The notes: a model not told the origin generated them from the letters alone. A stretch of 64,000 nt of DNA from Nocardioides alkalitolerans DSM 16699 (GCF_000426525.1 NZ_AUFN01000017.1:62001-126000), one strand, 5' to 3'; positions 8,137 to 20,425 are shown, numbered from the stretch's first letter. Made by a program: numbers and translations.

Positions 8137-9144
8137 ATGAACGCCTCGTCCCCGTCGCTCTCCGTCCGCGTGGGATCGGCCGTCGACACGCTGCTCGACC
8201 GCACGATCGCCCCCGGCTACACCAAGCTCGGCCTCGCGGCCCGCCGGCGGCTGCCCGGCTGGCCCGCCGACCCCGAGCGCCGGGCCCTCGCCGGCCGCAC
8301 CGCCGCCGTGACCGGTGCCTCCTCCGGCCTCGGCATCGCCGTCGCGGAGGGCCTCGCGCTCCTCGGGGCCCGCGTGCTCCTCGTGGTGCGGGACACGACC
8401 AAGGGCGAGAAGGTGCGTCGCGAGATCCTCGACCGCGTGCCCGGCGCCGCGCTCGAGGTGCACCGCTGCGACGTGGGCGACCTCGACGACGTACGGCGGT
8501 TCGCGGCCGACCTCACCGACCACCTGGGCGACGACGCGCTCGACGTGCTCGTGCACAACGCCGGCGCGATGCCGCCGGAGCGCACCACGTCGACGCAGGG
8601 CCACGAGCTCTCGATGGCCGTGCACGTGCTCGGCCCGGTGCTCATGACCGACCTGCTGCGCCCCCGGCTCGCCGCCTCCGGGGTCGGCGCTCGCGTCGTG
8701 ATGGTGACCTCGGGCGGCATGTACGCCCAGGCGATCCCGGCCGACGACCCCGAGTACGACGTGCCGGCCGACGTCTACAAGCCCCCCACGGCGTACGCCC
8801 GCAGCAAGCGCGCCCAGGTCGAGCTGCTCGGCCCGCTCGCCCAGCGCTGGGGCGGCGACTCGATCACCATCGCCGCCATGCACCCCGGCTGGGCCGACAC
8901 CCCGGGCGTCGTGGACTCGCTGCCGCTCTTCCACAAGATCACCGGACCGGTGCTGCGCGACGCCGACGGGGGAGCCGACACCATCGTCTGGCTCGCCGGC
9001 ACCTCGCCCCGGCCGGAGGGCGGCCTGCTCTGGCACGACCGCCGGCCCCGCCCGACCGCCCTGCTCAAGAGGACCCGCGCCACGAACGCCCAGCGCGCCG
9101 AGCTGTGGGACTGGGTGCGCCGCGTGACGCAGCTGGGGGTGTGA
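8137..9144 (+). CDS. Short-chain dehydrogenase/reductase
   Basis: This 335-residue Rossmann-fold oxidoreductase has the cofactor motif TGASSGLG (about residues 65-72), NNAG-equivalent VHNAG and the catalytic YARSK (Tyr and Lys) preceded by the serine in VTSGGM. About 50 extra residues precede the fold, resembling eukaryotic DHRS12 or retinol dehydrogenase-like SDRs. It should use NAD(P)H on a lipophilic alcohol or ketone; the substrate is unknown. It is single and ends at the nested-palindrome repeat. Confidence 0.87.
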   Translation: MNASSPSLSVRVGSAVDTLLDRTIAPGYTKLGLAARRRLPGWPADPERRALAGRTAAVTGASSGLGIAVAEGLALLGARVLLVVRDTTKGEKVRREILDRVPGAALEVHRCDVGDLDDVRRFAADLTDHLGDDALDVLVHNAGAMPPERTTSTQGHELSMAVHVLGPVLMTDLLRPRLAASGVGARVVMVTSGGMYAQAIPADDPEYDVPADVYKPPTAYARSKRAQVELLGPLAQRWGGDSITIAAMHPGWADTPGVVDSLPLFHKITGPVLRDADGGADTIVWLAGTSPRPEGGLLWHDRRPRPTALLKRTRATNAQRAELWDWVRRVTQLGV

Positions 9145-9157
9145 GGGGCGGCCTCGC

Positions 9158-9251
9158 GCCGGTTTCACCGGCTAGCCGGTGACACCAGCACCTGGCGCGC
9201 GAAGGTTCGTGCGCCAGGTGCCGGGTTCGTCACCTAGCCGGTGAAACCGGC
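9158..9251. repeat. Nested-palindrome intergenic element, copy 1
   Basis: This 94-bp element lies between the convergent SDR and mannosyltransferase genes. Outer arms of 18 bp (9158-9175 and 9234-9251) are perfect inverted copies of each other. Inside lies a second inverted repeat GCACCTGGCGC (9188-9198) with GCGCCAGGTGC (9211-9221). The left outer part itself forms the palindrome CACCGGCTAGCCGGTG. Nearly the same modules recur at 28705-28768. It could act as a bidirectional terminator, but the shared sequence shows that it is a dispersed repeat. Confidence 0.85.
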
Positions 9252-9274
9252 ACCCCCCGGATCCACCCACCCCG

Positions 9275-11113
9275 CTAGATCCAGCGGTCGAACCAGATCC
9301 GGTCGAGCCACTCGCCGCGGGTGAGCAGCTGGTCGGTGTAGATGGGCCAGAACCACGCGAAGTTCAGGATCACCAGCACGAGCACCGACCCCGCGACCAC
9401 CACGCCGACGGTGCGCCGGGGGGTGGGGTACGGCGTGCGCCCGACCATCCTGCCCATCGCGAGGCTCAGTGCCATCACCGTGAACGGCAGGATCGCCATC
9501 GCGTAGAAGAGGAAGATCGGCCGGTCGGCGTTGCTGAACCACGGCAGCCACGTCGAGGCCGCGCCGACGACGGCGACGCCGTAGCGCCAGTCGCGCGCAC
9601 CGACCCACATGAGCACCGCGAAGGCCAGCGCCAGTGCGCCCGACCACCACAGCACCGGCGTGCCGAGGATGAGCACCTGGCGCAGGCACGTGCTGTCCGC
9701 GGCGGCGGTGCAGCCCTGGTCGCCGGGCTCGATGCCGTTCTCGGCGTGCACGCCGACGGGGCGGTTCAGCACCAGCCAGCCCCGCGGGTTCGACTGGTAG
9801 GGGTGGGTCGCGCAGTCGAGGTACTTCGTGTGGAACGTGTAGAGGTCCTGGTGGTAGTAGGCCAGCGAGCGCAACGACTGCACCACCTCGCCGAGCCCGG
9901 AGGCGTCGGGCTCGGTGGCGGTCGGCCAGCGCTTGTCGGGGTCGAGCGTGGCCTGGCTGTCGCAGTCGGCGGCCGGAGCGACGAACTGGGTGTACTGCGT
10001 CGAGGAGAACGCCTGCTCCTGCTCGTCGGCGTGGATCAGCCAGCCGGTCCAGCTCGCGACGTACGTCAGCGCGGCGACCACCACGAGGTAGCCGAAGGCC
10101 GGCAGCCCGTCGACCACCACCGCGCGCAGCAGCGAACGGCGTACGCCGAACATGCGGCGCGCGCCCGCGCTCCAGACCCACACCAGCACCCCGAAGGCGG
10201 CGAGCGGGTAGAGCGCCGTCCACTTGGTGCCGACGGCGAGCCCCCACATGACGCCGCCGGTGAGCAGCCACGGCCGCCACAGCAGCACGCGCACGGGGCC
10301 CCAGGCGCTCCAGCGGCCGGAGCCGTCGAGGGGGTCGGTCGTCGCGCCGGGCGCGTCGGGGTCACCGGGCGGGTCGACCACCAGGTGCGCCAGCCTGGCG
10401 CGCACCCAGAACCGGTCGTTCACCACGCAGGCGACGCCGCACATGATGAAGAGGGCGAGGAAGATGTCGAGCAGCGCGAGCCGGGAGAGCACGAAGTGCA
10501 TCCCGTCGAAGGTCATCAGCAGCCCCGCGACGCAGCCGATGAGGGTCGACCCGCTCATCCGGCGCACGAGCCGGCACATCACGAGCACCAGCAGGGCACC
10601 GGCGACGACGGAGGCGATCCGCCAGCCGAACGGGTCCATCCCGAAGGCCTTGATGCCGAGCGCGATCATCCACTTGCCCACCTCGGGGTGGACGATCATC
10701 GACGGCTGGTCGCTCCAGACGTCGGTGTCGCCGGCGAGGATCGAGGCGTCCGCGGTGTCGGGGTAGTCGAGCACGTAGCCGTGGTTGAGCAGCGACCACG
10801 CGTGCTTCGCGTAGTAGGTCTCGTCGAACGAGAACTCCCGCGGGGTGCCGAGGTGGTAGAGCCGCAGGCCCAGCGCCAGCGCGAACACCGCCAGCGAGGG
10901 CAGCCAGCCGCCCCAGCGCGTCGTCCAGCCGGCGAGCGCCCGGTCGACGGCCCGCGGCACCGGGCCGCCGCCACCGCGACGACCGAGGGTGAGCGTGCGC
11001 CGTACCCGACCGCCGGGAGCCGACCCGGGCTCGTCCCCGCCCGAGGTGCTGCCCGACGCGCCCCACGGCACTGGCGCCCCCGGGCGCCCCGAGGTGTCGG
11101 TGGGGGTCGTCAC
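9275..11113 (-). CDS. pmt: Dolichyl-phosphate-mannose--protein mannosyltransferase (PMT)
   Basis: This 612-residue polytopic glycosyltransferase of family GT39 transfers mannose from polyprenyl-phosphate-mannose to Ser/Thr of exported proteins at the membrane. The first extracytoplasmic loop has FSFDETYYAKHAWSL (about residue 92) with the catalytic Asp-Glu pair of the PMT family, and a following segment, HPEVGKWMIALGIKAFG, is also conserved. The first 50 residues are Gly/Pro-rich and cytoplasmic. It is divergent from rsmI (66 bp apart), as in Mycobacterium tuberculosis where Rv1002c and Rv1003 are neighbours. It ends next to repeat copy 1. Confidence 0.93.
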   Translation of the reverse strand: MTTPTDTSGRPGAPVPWGASGSTSGGDEPGSAPGGRVRRTLTLGRRGGGGPVPRAVDRALAGWTTRWGGWLPSLAVFALALGLRLYHLGTPREFSFDETYYAKHAWSLLNHGYVLDYPDTADASILAGDTDVWSDQPSMIVHPEVGKWMIALGIKAFGMDPFGWRIASVVAGALLVLVMCRLVRRMSGSTLIGCVAGLLMTFDGMHFVLSRLALLDIFLALFIMCGVACVVNDRFWVRARLAHLVVDPPGDPDAPGATTDPLDGSGRWSAWGPVRVLLWRPWLLTGGVMWGLAVGTKWTALYPLAAFGVLVWVWSAGARRMFGVRRSLLRAVVVDGLPAFGYLVVVAALTYVASWTGWLIHADEQEQAFSSTQYTQFVAPAADCDSQATLDPDKRWPTATEPDASGLGEVVQSLRSLAYYHQDLYTFHTKYLDCATHPYQSNPRGWLVLNRPVGVHAENGIEPGDQGCTAAADSTCLRQVLILGTPVLWWSGALALAFAVLMWVGARDWRYGVAVVGAASTWLPWFSNADRPIFLFYAMAILPFTVMALSLAMGRMVGRTPYPTPRRTVGVVVAGSVLVLVILNFAWFWPIYTDQLLTRGEWLDRIWFDRWI

Positions 11114-11178
11114 GGGGGTGAACTGTACGGATCGCGCCCACGCTCACGTCGTACGCCGGGCCCTGGGATGATCGCCGG

Positions 11179-12084
11179 GTGAGCGACGACGGGGCAGCGA
11201 CGGCAGCGACGCGCACGACGACGGGTACGGCCGCCGCCACGGGGGAGGGCCCCGGCGTGCTCGTGCTCGCCGGCACGCCGATCGGGCGCCCCGACGACGC
11301 CCCGCCCCGCCTGGTCGCCGAGCTGGCGGGCGCCGACGTCGTCGCGGCGGAGGACACGCGCCGCCTGCGTCGCCTCACCTCCGACCTGGGCGTCGAGATC
11401 GGTGGCCGGGTCGTCAGCTACTTCGAGGGCAACGAGGCCGCCCGCACGCCCGCGCTCGTCGAGGCGCTGCGCAACGGCGAGCGGGTGCTCCTGGTGACCG
11501 ACGCCGGCATGCCGAGCGTCTCCGACCCCGGCTACCGCCTCGTGGCGGCCTGCGTCGAGGCCGGCATCCGGGTGACCTCCGTGCCCGGTCCGTCGGCGGT
11601 GCTCACCGCGCTCGCGGTCTCGGGCCTGCCCGTCGACCGGTTCTGCTTCGAGGGGTTCCTGCCGCGCAAGGCCGGCGAGCGGTCGCGGCGGCTGCTCGCG
11701 CTGGCCGGCGAGGAGCGCACGATGGTGTTCTTCGAGGCGCCGCACCGCACGCAGGTGACGCTCGAGGCCATGGCCGAGACCCTCGGCGCCGACCGCCCGG
11801 GCGCCGTGTGCCGCGAGCTGACGAAGACCCACGAGGAGGTACGGCGCGGGCCGCTCGCCGAGCTCGCCGCCTGGGCCGCCGAGGGCGTGCGGGGCGAGGT
11901 CACCCTCGTCGTGCAGGGCGCCCCGGCAGGCGGGACCTCCGTCGCCGACGACCCCGACAGCCTCCGCGCCGCCGTCGCCGAGCACGAGGCCACGGGCGAG
12001 CCGCGCAAGGACGCCATCAAGAGCGTCGCCGAGCGCGCCGGCGTGCCGAAGCGGGTCGTGTACGACGCGGTCCACCGCGCCTGA
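11179..12084 (+). CDS. rsmI: 16S rRNA (cytidine1402-2'-O)-methyltransferase RsmI
   Basis: This 301-residue tetrapyrrole-methylase-fold enzyme uses S-adenosylmethionine to methylate the 2'-O of C1402 in the ribosomal decoding centre. Diagnostic segments are LAGTPIGRPDDAPPR, VAAEDTRRLRRL, VTDAGMPSVSDPGY, VPGPSAVLTAL and FFEAPHRTQVTL. It starts with GTG at 11179 and has an Ala/Thr-rich 25-residue N-terminal extension. A C-terminal helix bundle (KDAIKSVAERAGVPKRVVYD) is typical of the actinobacterial form. It lies divergent from pmt. Confidence 0.95.
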   Translation: MSDDGAATAATRTTTGTAAATGEGPGVLVLAGTPIGRPDDAPPRLVAELAGADVVAAEDTRRLRRLTSDLGVEIGGRVVSYFEGNEAARTPALVEALRNGERVLLVTDAGMPSVSDPGYRLVAACVEAGIRVTSVPGPSAVLTALAVSGLPVDRFCFEGFLPRKAGERSRRLLALAGEERTMVFFEAPHRTQVTLEAMAETLGADRPGAVCRELTKTHEEVRRGPLAELAAWAAEGVRGEVTLVVQGAPAGGTSVADDPDSLRAAVAEHEATGEPRKDAIKSVAERAGVPKRVVYDAVHRA

Positions 12085-12141
12085 GCGTCACCGGTCGGCC
12101 GGCCCCGTTTCCCGTGGCCGTCCGCGGGTAGACCGGCTGCC

Positions 12142-12579
12142 GTGCCCGTCGAGCTGCTGCGCCCCCTCACCACCGACGACCTGCGCGGCCTGGCCGACTG
12201 GACGTGGCTGCCGGGCCTCACCGCCCTGCGCCCCTGGCTGGTGACGGCCCTGGCCGACGTCGTCCTCCAGGGCGACGACGGCCTCTGGTTCCTCTCCACC
12301 ACCGCCGGCACCCTGGAGCGTCGCTGGGACGACGTCGACCAGCTCCGCGCCGCCGTCGCCGACGTCGAGGGCGCCGACGAGATCCTCTCGGCCTGGCTGG
12401 TCGAGGGCGCGGCGCGTCGCGGGCTCGAGCCGGGGCCGGGCCAGTCCCTCGTGCTCGTGCCGGCACCCGCCGTGGGCGGCGGGTTCGACCTCGAGCACCT
12501 GGCCCTCTACGACACCGGCGTCGCGCTCTCCCTCTCCGCCCAGCTGCACCGGCAGCTGCAGCAGGGTCCGCCGGCCTGA
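12142..12579 (+). CDS. DUF1851 / Tdi1-immunity-like domain protein
   Basis: This 145-residue cytoplasmic protein resembles DUF1851 (also listed as the C-terminal domain of the T6SS immunity protein Tdi1). The match is to the run of aromatic-rich strands (GDDGLWFLSTTAGTLERRWD), the helix before GPGQSLVLVPAPAVGGGFDL and the ending LSLSAQLHRQLQQ. Members occur widely as cytoplasmic proteins without a known toxin, so immunity is not implied. It starts with GTG at 12142. No secretion genes are nearby. It sits where metG (methionyl-tRNA synthetase) is found in mycobacteria. Confidence 0.6.
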   Translation: MPVELLRPLTTDDLRGLADWTWLPGLTALRPWLVTALADVVLQGDDGLWFLSTTAGTLERRWDDVDQLRAAVADVEGADEILSAWLVEGAARRGLEPGPGQSLVLVPAPAVGGGFDLEHLALYDTGVALSLSAQLHRQLQQGPPA

Positions 12580-12639
12580 TCCGCCGGCCTGATCCGCCAC
12601 CCGGTCCGCCGGTCCCGACCCACCGGTAACCTCGCGCCC

Positions 12640-13503
12640 ATGGCAGCTGCGCGCGTCACGACGTACGAGAACGACGGACTCACCTTCGACGTTCGCGACG
12701 AGGGGCCGCTCGACGGGCCCGTGGTGGTGCTCCTCCACGGCTTCCCGCAGCGGGCCTCGTGCTGGGACGCGGTGGCCCCGCTCCTGCACGCCCAGGGCTA
12801 CCGCACGGTCGCCCCCGACCAGCGCGGCTACTCGCCGGGCGCACGGCCCGAGGGTCGTCGGGCCTACACGGTCGACAAGCTGGTGGGCGACGTCGTCGCG
12901 CTGCTCGACTCCCTCGGTGAGGCCGGCGCCCGCGTGCACCTCGTCGGGCACGACTGGGGCGCGATGGTCGGTTGGGGCGTGGCCGCCCGGTTCGGCGACC
13001 GCGTGCGCACCTGGACGGCCGTGTCGGTGCCGCACCCGCAGGCCTTCATGAAGGCGGGCCTGCGCAGCACCCAGCTGCTGAAGTCCTGGTACATGTACGC
13101 CTTCCAGCTGCCCCGCCTCCCCGAGCTGCTCGCGGAGAAGAAGGGCGACCGGCTCGAGCGGATGCTCGGCTCGACCGGCATGACGCGGGCCGAGACGGCG
13201 CGGTTCACGCGCGAGATCGTCGAGTACGGCGCCTTCCCCGGCGGCCTCGGCTACTACCGGGCCCTGCCGTTCTCGCTGCGCGGCGGCGTCGGCGGCCGGG
13301 TGCGCGTGCCCACCACGATGGTGTGGAGCGACGGCGACACCGCCGTCGACGGTGCCGGCGCCCGGCTCGCGGGCGACTACGTGCTCGCCGACTACGAGCT
13401 CGTCGTGCTCGAGGGCGTCAGCCACTGGGTGCCCGAGCACGCCCCCGAGGCGCTGGCCGAGATCGTGCTGGAGCGCATCGGCAGCGCGGGCGACGCCGCG
13501 TGA
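12640..13503 (+). CDS. Alpha/beta hydrolase, epoxide hydrolase-like
   Basis: This 287-residue hydrolase has the oxyanion motif LLHGFPQ, the nucleophile elbow GHDWGA (Asp nucleophile at about residue 106) and a C-terminal histidine in VSHWVPEHAPE. An Asp nucleophile with HGFP is the pattern of epoxide hydrolases and haloalkane dehalogenases rather than esterases. Cap-domain tyrosines would decide between these; a Tyr is present in GGLGYYRAL. It overlaps the next gene tatD by 4 bp (GTGA at 13500-13503), so they are probably co-transcribed. Confidence 0.83.
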   Translation: MAAARVTTYENDGLTFDVRDEGPLDGPVVVLLHGFPQRASCWDAVAPLLHAQGYRTVAPDQRGYSPGARPEGRRAYTVDKLVGDVVALLDSLGEAGARVHLVGHDWGAMVGWGVAARFGDRVRTWTAVSVPHPQAFMKAGLRSTQLLKSWYMYAFQLPRLPELLAEKKGDRLERMLGSTGMTRAETARFTREIVEYGAFPGGLGYYRALPFSLRGGVGGRVRVPTTMVWSDGDTAVDGAGARLAGDYVLADYELVVLEGVSHWVPEHAPEALAEIVLERIGSAGDAA

Positions 13504-14414
13504 GCGGACCCACCCGCTCCCGCGCCGGGACGACCGAGCAGGGCAGCCGGCGCGACCGCTCCCGGCCCCCGGCGCCGGAGCCCCTGCCCCACCCGGTCGT
13601 CGACAACCACTGCCACCTCGACATCGCCGACGGCCGCGGCCCGGACGACTGGCTCGACGTCGACGCCGCCCTCGCCGCGGCCACCGCGGTCGGGGTGCCG
13701 CGCATCGTGCAGATCGGCTGCGACCTGCCCGGCGCCCGCTGGGCGGTCGAGACCGCCGCGTCGTACGACGCGATCGTCGCCGGGGTGGCGCTGCACCCCA
13801 ACGAGGCGCCGCTGCTGGCCGCCGAGGGGCGGCTCGAGGAGGCCCTGGAGGAGATCGAGCGGCTCGCCGGCGCCCACGACGGCGTGCGCGCGGTGGGTGA
13901 GACGGGTCTCGATTTCTTCCGGACCGGCCCCGAGGGCGTGGACGCCCAGCGCGAGAGCTTCGCGCGCCACATCGACATCGCGAAGCGGCTCGACAAGACG
14001 CTCGTCATCCACGACCGCGACGCCCACGACGCCGTGCTCGAGGTGCTCGACGCCGAGGGTGCTCCCGACCGCTGGGTGATGCACTGCTTCTCCGGCGACG
14101 CGGCGTTCGCGCGGGCGTGCCTCGACCGCGGCGCCCACCTCTCCTTCGCCGGCACCGTCACCTTCAAGAACGCCGCTGACCTGCGCGAAGCCCTCGTGGT
14201 CGCGCCGCAGGACCGGGTGCTCGTGGAGACGGACGCGCCGTACCTCACGCCGATGCCCTACCGCGGCCGGCCCAACGCCTCGTACCTCGTGCCGCTGACG
14301 GTGCGGGCCATGGCGGAGGTGCGTGGCGACGACCTCGGCGAGCTCTGCGCGGCCGTCGACGCGAGCACCGAACGGGCCTTCGGCGGCCCCTGGGGCACCC
14401 CCTCCGAGGCCTGA
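13500..14414 (+). CDS. tatD: TatD family metal-dependent DNase
   Basis: This 304-residue TIM-barrel hydrolase has metal ligands in VDNHCHLD (HxH), GETGLDFFR (Glu), VIHDRDAH (His), MHCFSGD (His) and VETDAPYLTP (Asp). TatD enzymes are Mg-dependent 3'-5' exonucleases involved in DNA repair or quality control. The GTG at 13500 overlaps the previous stop. The first 30 residues are Arg/Pro-rich and precede the conserved core. It lies directly upstream of rpfB, rsmA and ispE, the same order as Rv1008-Rv1011. Confidence 0.92.
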   Translation: MSGPTRSRAGTTEQGSRRDRSRPPAPEPLPHPVVDNHCHLDIADGRGPDDWLDVDAALAAATAVGVPRIVQIGCDLPGARWAVETAASYDAIVAGVALHPNEAPLLAAEGRLEEALEEIERLAGAHDGVRAVGETGLDFFRTGPEGVDAQRESFARHIDIAKRLDKTLVIHDRDAHDAVLEVLDAEGAPDRWVMHCFSGDAAFARACLDRGAHLSFAGTVTFKNAADLREALVVAPQDRVLVETDAPYLTPMPYRGRPNASYLVPLTVRAMAEVRGDDLGELCAAVDASTERAFGGPWGTPSEA

Positions 14415-15929
<1,515 letters not shown>

Positions 15930-15984
15930 TGACCGCACGACCGTGAGGTGAGCCGGGCCCGGCCCGCAGCACACACCTCGCACG

Positions 15985-16023
15985 ACGACGAACGCGCTCC
16001 CACGTCGGGGGCGCGTTCGTCGT
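15985..16023 (+). terminator. rpfB terminator
   Basis: Arms 15985-15997 and 16011-16023 (ACGACGAACGCGC and its complement, 13 bp) enclose a 13-nt loop and are followed by TTCG. It lies just 5' of rsmA. Confidence 0.8.
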
Positions 16024-16040
16024 TTCGTAGGCTGCTCCCC

Positions 16041-17018
16041 ATGACGGACTCCGGAGACCAGCCCGGGCACGACCCGGGCGACCCGGGCCCGCGCCTGCTG
16101 GGCGCGAGCGACGTCCGCCGCCTCGCCACCGAGCTCGACCTGCGGCCGACGAAGCAGAAGGGCCAGAACTTCGTCATCGACGGCAACACCGTCCGCCGCA
16201 TCGTGCGCGACTCCGGCATCGGGGCCGACGACGTGGTGGTCGAGGTCGGTCCGGGCCTCGGCTCGCTGACCCTGGCGCTGCTCGCGGTCGCCCGTCGCGT
16301 CGTCGCCATCGAGATCGACGAGCTGCTCGCCGCTCGGCTGCCGGCCACGATCGAGGAGTACGCCCCCGCCCAGGCCGGCGCCTTCGAGGTCGTGCTGGCC
16401 GACGCCCTGCGCCTCACCACGCTGCCGGGCGAGCCGCCCACGGCGCTCGTCGCGAACCTGCCCTACAACGTCTCCGTGCCCGTCCTGCTGCACCTGCTCG
16501 GCCTGCTGCCGAGCCTCGAGCGGGGCCTCGTCATGGTGCAGTCGGAGGTGGCCGACCGGCTCGCCGCCGGGCCCGGGTCGCGCACGTACGGCGTGCCGTC
16601 CGTCAAGGCGGCCTGGTACGCGGACGTCCGCCGCGCCGGCGCCATCGGGCGCAACGTGTTCTGGCCCGCGCCGAACGTCGACTCGGGCCTCGTCGCCTGG
16701 ACCCGGCGCGAGCCGCCCGTCACCACCGCGAGCCGGGCCGAGGTGTTCGCCGTCGTCGACGCCGCGTTCGCCCAGCGCCGCAAGACGCTGCGGGCGGCGC
16801 TCCGTGCCGTCGTGGGCTCCACCGAGGTCGTCGAGGCCGCCCTGGAGCACGCGGACGTCGACCCCACCGCCCGCGGCGAGGTGCTCGCGGTGACCGACTT
16901 CGCCCGCGTCGCCGAGGGCCTCGCGCTCGCGCGCGCCGCCGTACCGTCGACGCGGCCCGCCGACCTCCAGCCCGACCCCCAGCCCGACCCCGCGACCACC
17001 GAGGAGCCGCCCGCGTGA
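16041..17018 (+). CDS. rsmA: 16S rRNA (adenine1518/1519-N6)-dimethyltransferase
   Basis: This 325-residue KsgA/RsmA enzyme dimethylates two adjacent adenines in helix 45 of 16S rRNA during late 30S assembly. SAM-binding and catalytic segments are [27 protein letters not shown] and [17 protein letters not shown] (NLPYN motif). The C-terminal 25 residues form a Pro/Asp repeat tail. The ATG at 16041 is the first start near the fold; an upstream extension would read through the rpfB terminator. It overlaps ispE by 4 bp. Confidence 0.95.
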   Translation: MTDSGDQPGHDPGDPGPRLLGASDVRRLATELDLRPTKQKGQNFVIDGNTVRRIVRDSGIGADDVVVEVGPGLGSLTLALLAVARRVVAIEIDELLAARLPATIEEYAPAQAGAFEVVLADALRLTTLPGEPPTALVANLPYNVSVPVLLHLLGLLPSLERGLVMVQSEVADRLAAGPGSRTYGVPSVKAAWYADVRRAGAIGRNVFWPAPNVDSGLVAWTRREPPVTTASRAEVFAVVDAAFAQRRKTLRAALRAVVGSTEVVEAALEHADVDPTARGEVLAVTDFARVAEGLALARAAVPSTRPADLQPDPQPDPATTEEPPA

Positions 17019-17961
17019 CGTCCCAGCCGGTCCGGTCCGTCACCGTGCGCGCTCCCGCCAAGATCAACCTCTACCTGGCCGTCGGCGCTCCCCGGCCCGA
17101 CGGGTTCCACCCGCTCGGGACCGTCTACCAGGCGATCGGCCTGTACGACGACGTGACCGTGCGGCCCGGCGGCTCGGGCACGGTGCCGCTCCGGGTCACG
17201 CTGGACGCGGCCGACCACGTCGAGGCCGACGCCGTCCCCCTGGCCCCCGGCACCAACCTCGTGCACCGGGCGGCGCAGCTGCTCGGCGCGCACCACGGCC
17301 GCACGCTGCGGGCCGACCTGCTCATCGACAAGGCCATCCCCGTGGCCGGCGGCCTGGCCGGCGGGTCGGCCGACGCCGCCGCGACGCTGGTGGCGCTCGA
17401 CCGTCTCCACGACCTCGAGACCCCCGACGACGACCTCCTGGCCATCGCCGCCGAGCTCGGCAGCGACGTGCCGTTCTCGCTCCTGGGCGGCACCGCGGCC
17501 GGCGTGGGTCGTGGCGAGCTCGTGACGCCGTACGTCGACCCCGCCATCGCCGAGGCCACCTGGTGGTGGGTGGTGGTGCCGTCGCGGGAGGGGCTCTCGA
17601 CCCCGCGCGTGTTCGCGCACTACGACCGCCTGCGGCCCGACGCCGCCGAGGAGGTCGTCGTGCCCGACCGCGTGATGGCCGCCCTCGCCTCCCAGGACCC
17701 GACGGTGCTCGCCGCCGTGCTCCACAACGACCTCCAGCTGCCCGCCCTCGACCTGCGGCCCGACCTCGTCGGCGTGCTGGAGGCCGGGGAGGAGGCCGGT
17801 GCCCTGCGGGGCATCGTGTCCGGCTCGGGCCCGACCTGTGTCTTCCTCTGCGCGTCAGGCGACCATGCTCGTGAGGTCGCCGACCGCCTCCGTCCGTCCT
17901 GCGAGGTGGTGCTCGTCGCGACGGGCCCCGTCGCGGGCACCCACCGTGTGGAGTACGTCTG

Positions 17962-17962
<1 letters not shown>
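17015..17962 (+). CDS. ispE: 4-diphosphocytidyl-2-C-methyl-D-erythritol kinase
   Basis: This 315-residue GHMP kinase phosphorylates CDP-methylerythritol in the MEP pathway of isoprenoid precursor synthesis. It shows [11 protein letters not shown] at the N-terminus, the ATP-binding loop [17 protein letters not shown] (about residue 110) and the C-terminal [10 protein letters not shown]. It starts with GTG at 17015 inside the rsmA stop, and its own stop overlaps the ABC-F ATG by one base. rsmA, ispE and the ABC-F gene therefore form one tightly packed operon. Confidence 0.95.
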
Positions 17963-19788
<1,826 letters not shown>

Positions 19789-19860
19789 CGGCAGGCCACC
19801 TCGGCGGGAGCCACGAGCGCAGCGAGTCGCGTCTCGACACCACCCCGGGTCGGGCGGCGG

Positions 19861-20355
19861 TCAGCCGAACGGCCCCATGAGGGTCCGGAGCAGGTCGGCG
19901 AGGCGGGCGCGCTCCTCCTCGGGGAGTCCGGCCACGATCTCGGCCTCGGCGGTGAGCAGGGCCTCGAACGCCCCGTCGACGGCGGCCTTGCCCTCGCGGG
20001 TCAGGCGCACGAGCACGCCGCGGCGGTCGTTCGGGTCGGGCAGGCGGTCGACCAGGCCGCGGGAGTTCAGGCGGTCGACGCGGTTGGTCATCGTCCCGCT
20101 CGTCACGAGGGTCTCGCGCAACAGCCTGCCGGGGGAGAGCTCGTACGGCGCCCCCGCGCGCCGCAGGGCGGCCAGCACGTCGAACTCCCACGGCTCGATG
20201 TGGTGGGCGGCGAAGGCGCGGCGTCGGGCGAGGTCGAGGTGACGGGAGAGTCGGCTGATGCGGCTGAACACCTCGACGGGGCCGAGGTCGAGGTCGGGAC
20301 GCTCGCGCGCCCACGCGTCGACCAGCTCGTCCACCTCGTCATGCATGTCCGGCAT
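19861..20355 (-). CDS. MarR family transcriptional regulator
   Basis: This winged-helix regulator has 164 residues from the ATG at 20355, or 161 from the ATG at 20346; neither has a clear ribosome-binding site. The recognition region reads LLRETLVTSGTMTNRVDRLNSRGLVDR followed by the wing PNDRRGVLVRLT, typical of MarR. It is divergent from a trans-aconitate methyltransferase-like gene, and the 94-bp gap holds two related palindromic sites. It probably represses itself and that gene, and is released by a small-molecule ligand. Confidence 0.88.
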   Translation of the reverse strand: MPDMHDEVDELVDAWARERPDLDLGPVEVFSRISRLSRHLDLARRRAFAAHHIEPWEFDVLAALRRAGAPYELSPGRLLRETLVTSGTMTNRVDRLNSRGLVDRLPDPNDRRGVLVRLTREGKAAVDGAFEALLTAEAEIVAGLPEEERARLADLLRTLMGPFG

Positions 20356-20373
20356 CGTAGCGTCGATCGAGAA

Positions 20374-20387
20374 TCTTGACATCGAGA
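20374..20387. promoter_or_regulatory. MarR operator candidate, distal half-perfect site
   Basis: TCTTGACATCGAGA matches the perfect palindrome at 20412-20425 in 12 of 14 positions. Centre-to-centre spacing is 38 bp. It is next to the marR start. Confidence 0.6.
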
Positions 20388-20411
20388 CGTTTGCGGCGCA
20401 GGCTGGATTTA

Positions 20412-20425
20412 TCTTGACGTCAAGA
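20412..20425. promoter_or_regulatory. MarR operator candidate, perfect palindrome
   Basis: TCTTGACGTCAAGA is a perfect 14-bp palindrome, 25 bp before the methyltransferase ATG. Its length and position between divergent regulator and target genes are typical for MarR operators. Confidence 0.72.

Noticed and set aside
12142..12579. Toxin-immunity system based on the Tdi1-like domain
   Set aside because: No toxin or secretion gene adjoins it, and DUF1851 proteins are common without one.
19800..19850. Intergenic sequence with CGAGCGCAGCGAG as a third repeat family
   Set aside because: I found only one copy in this window, so it cannot be called a repeat from these data.
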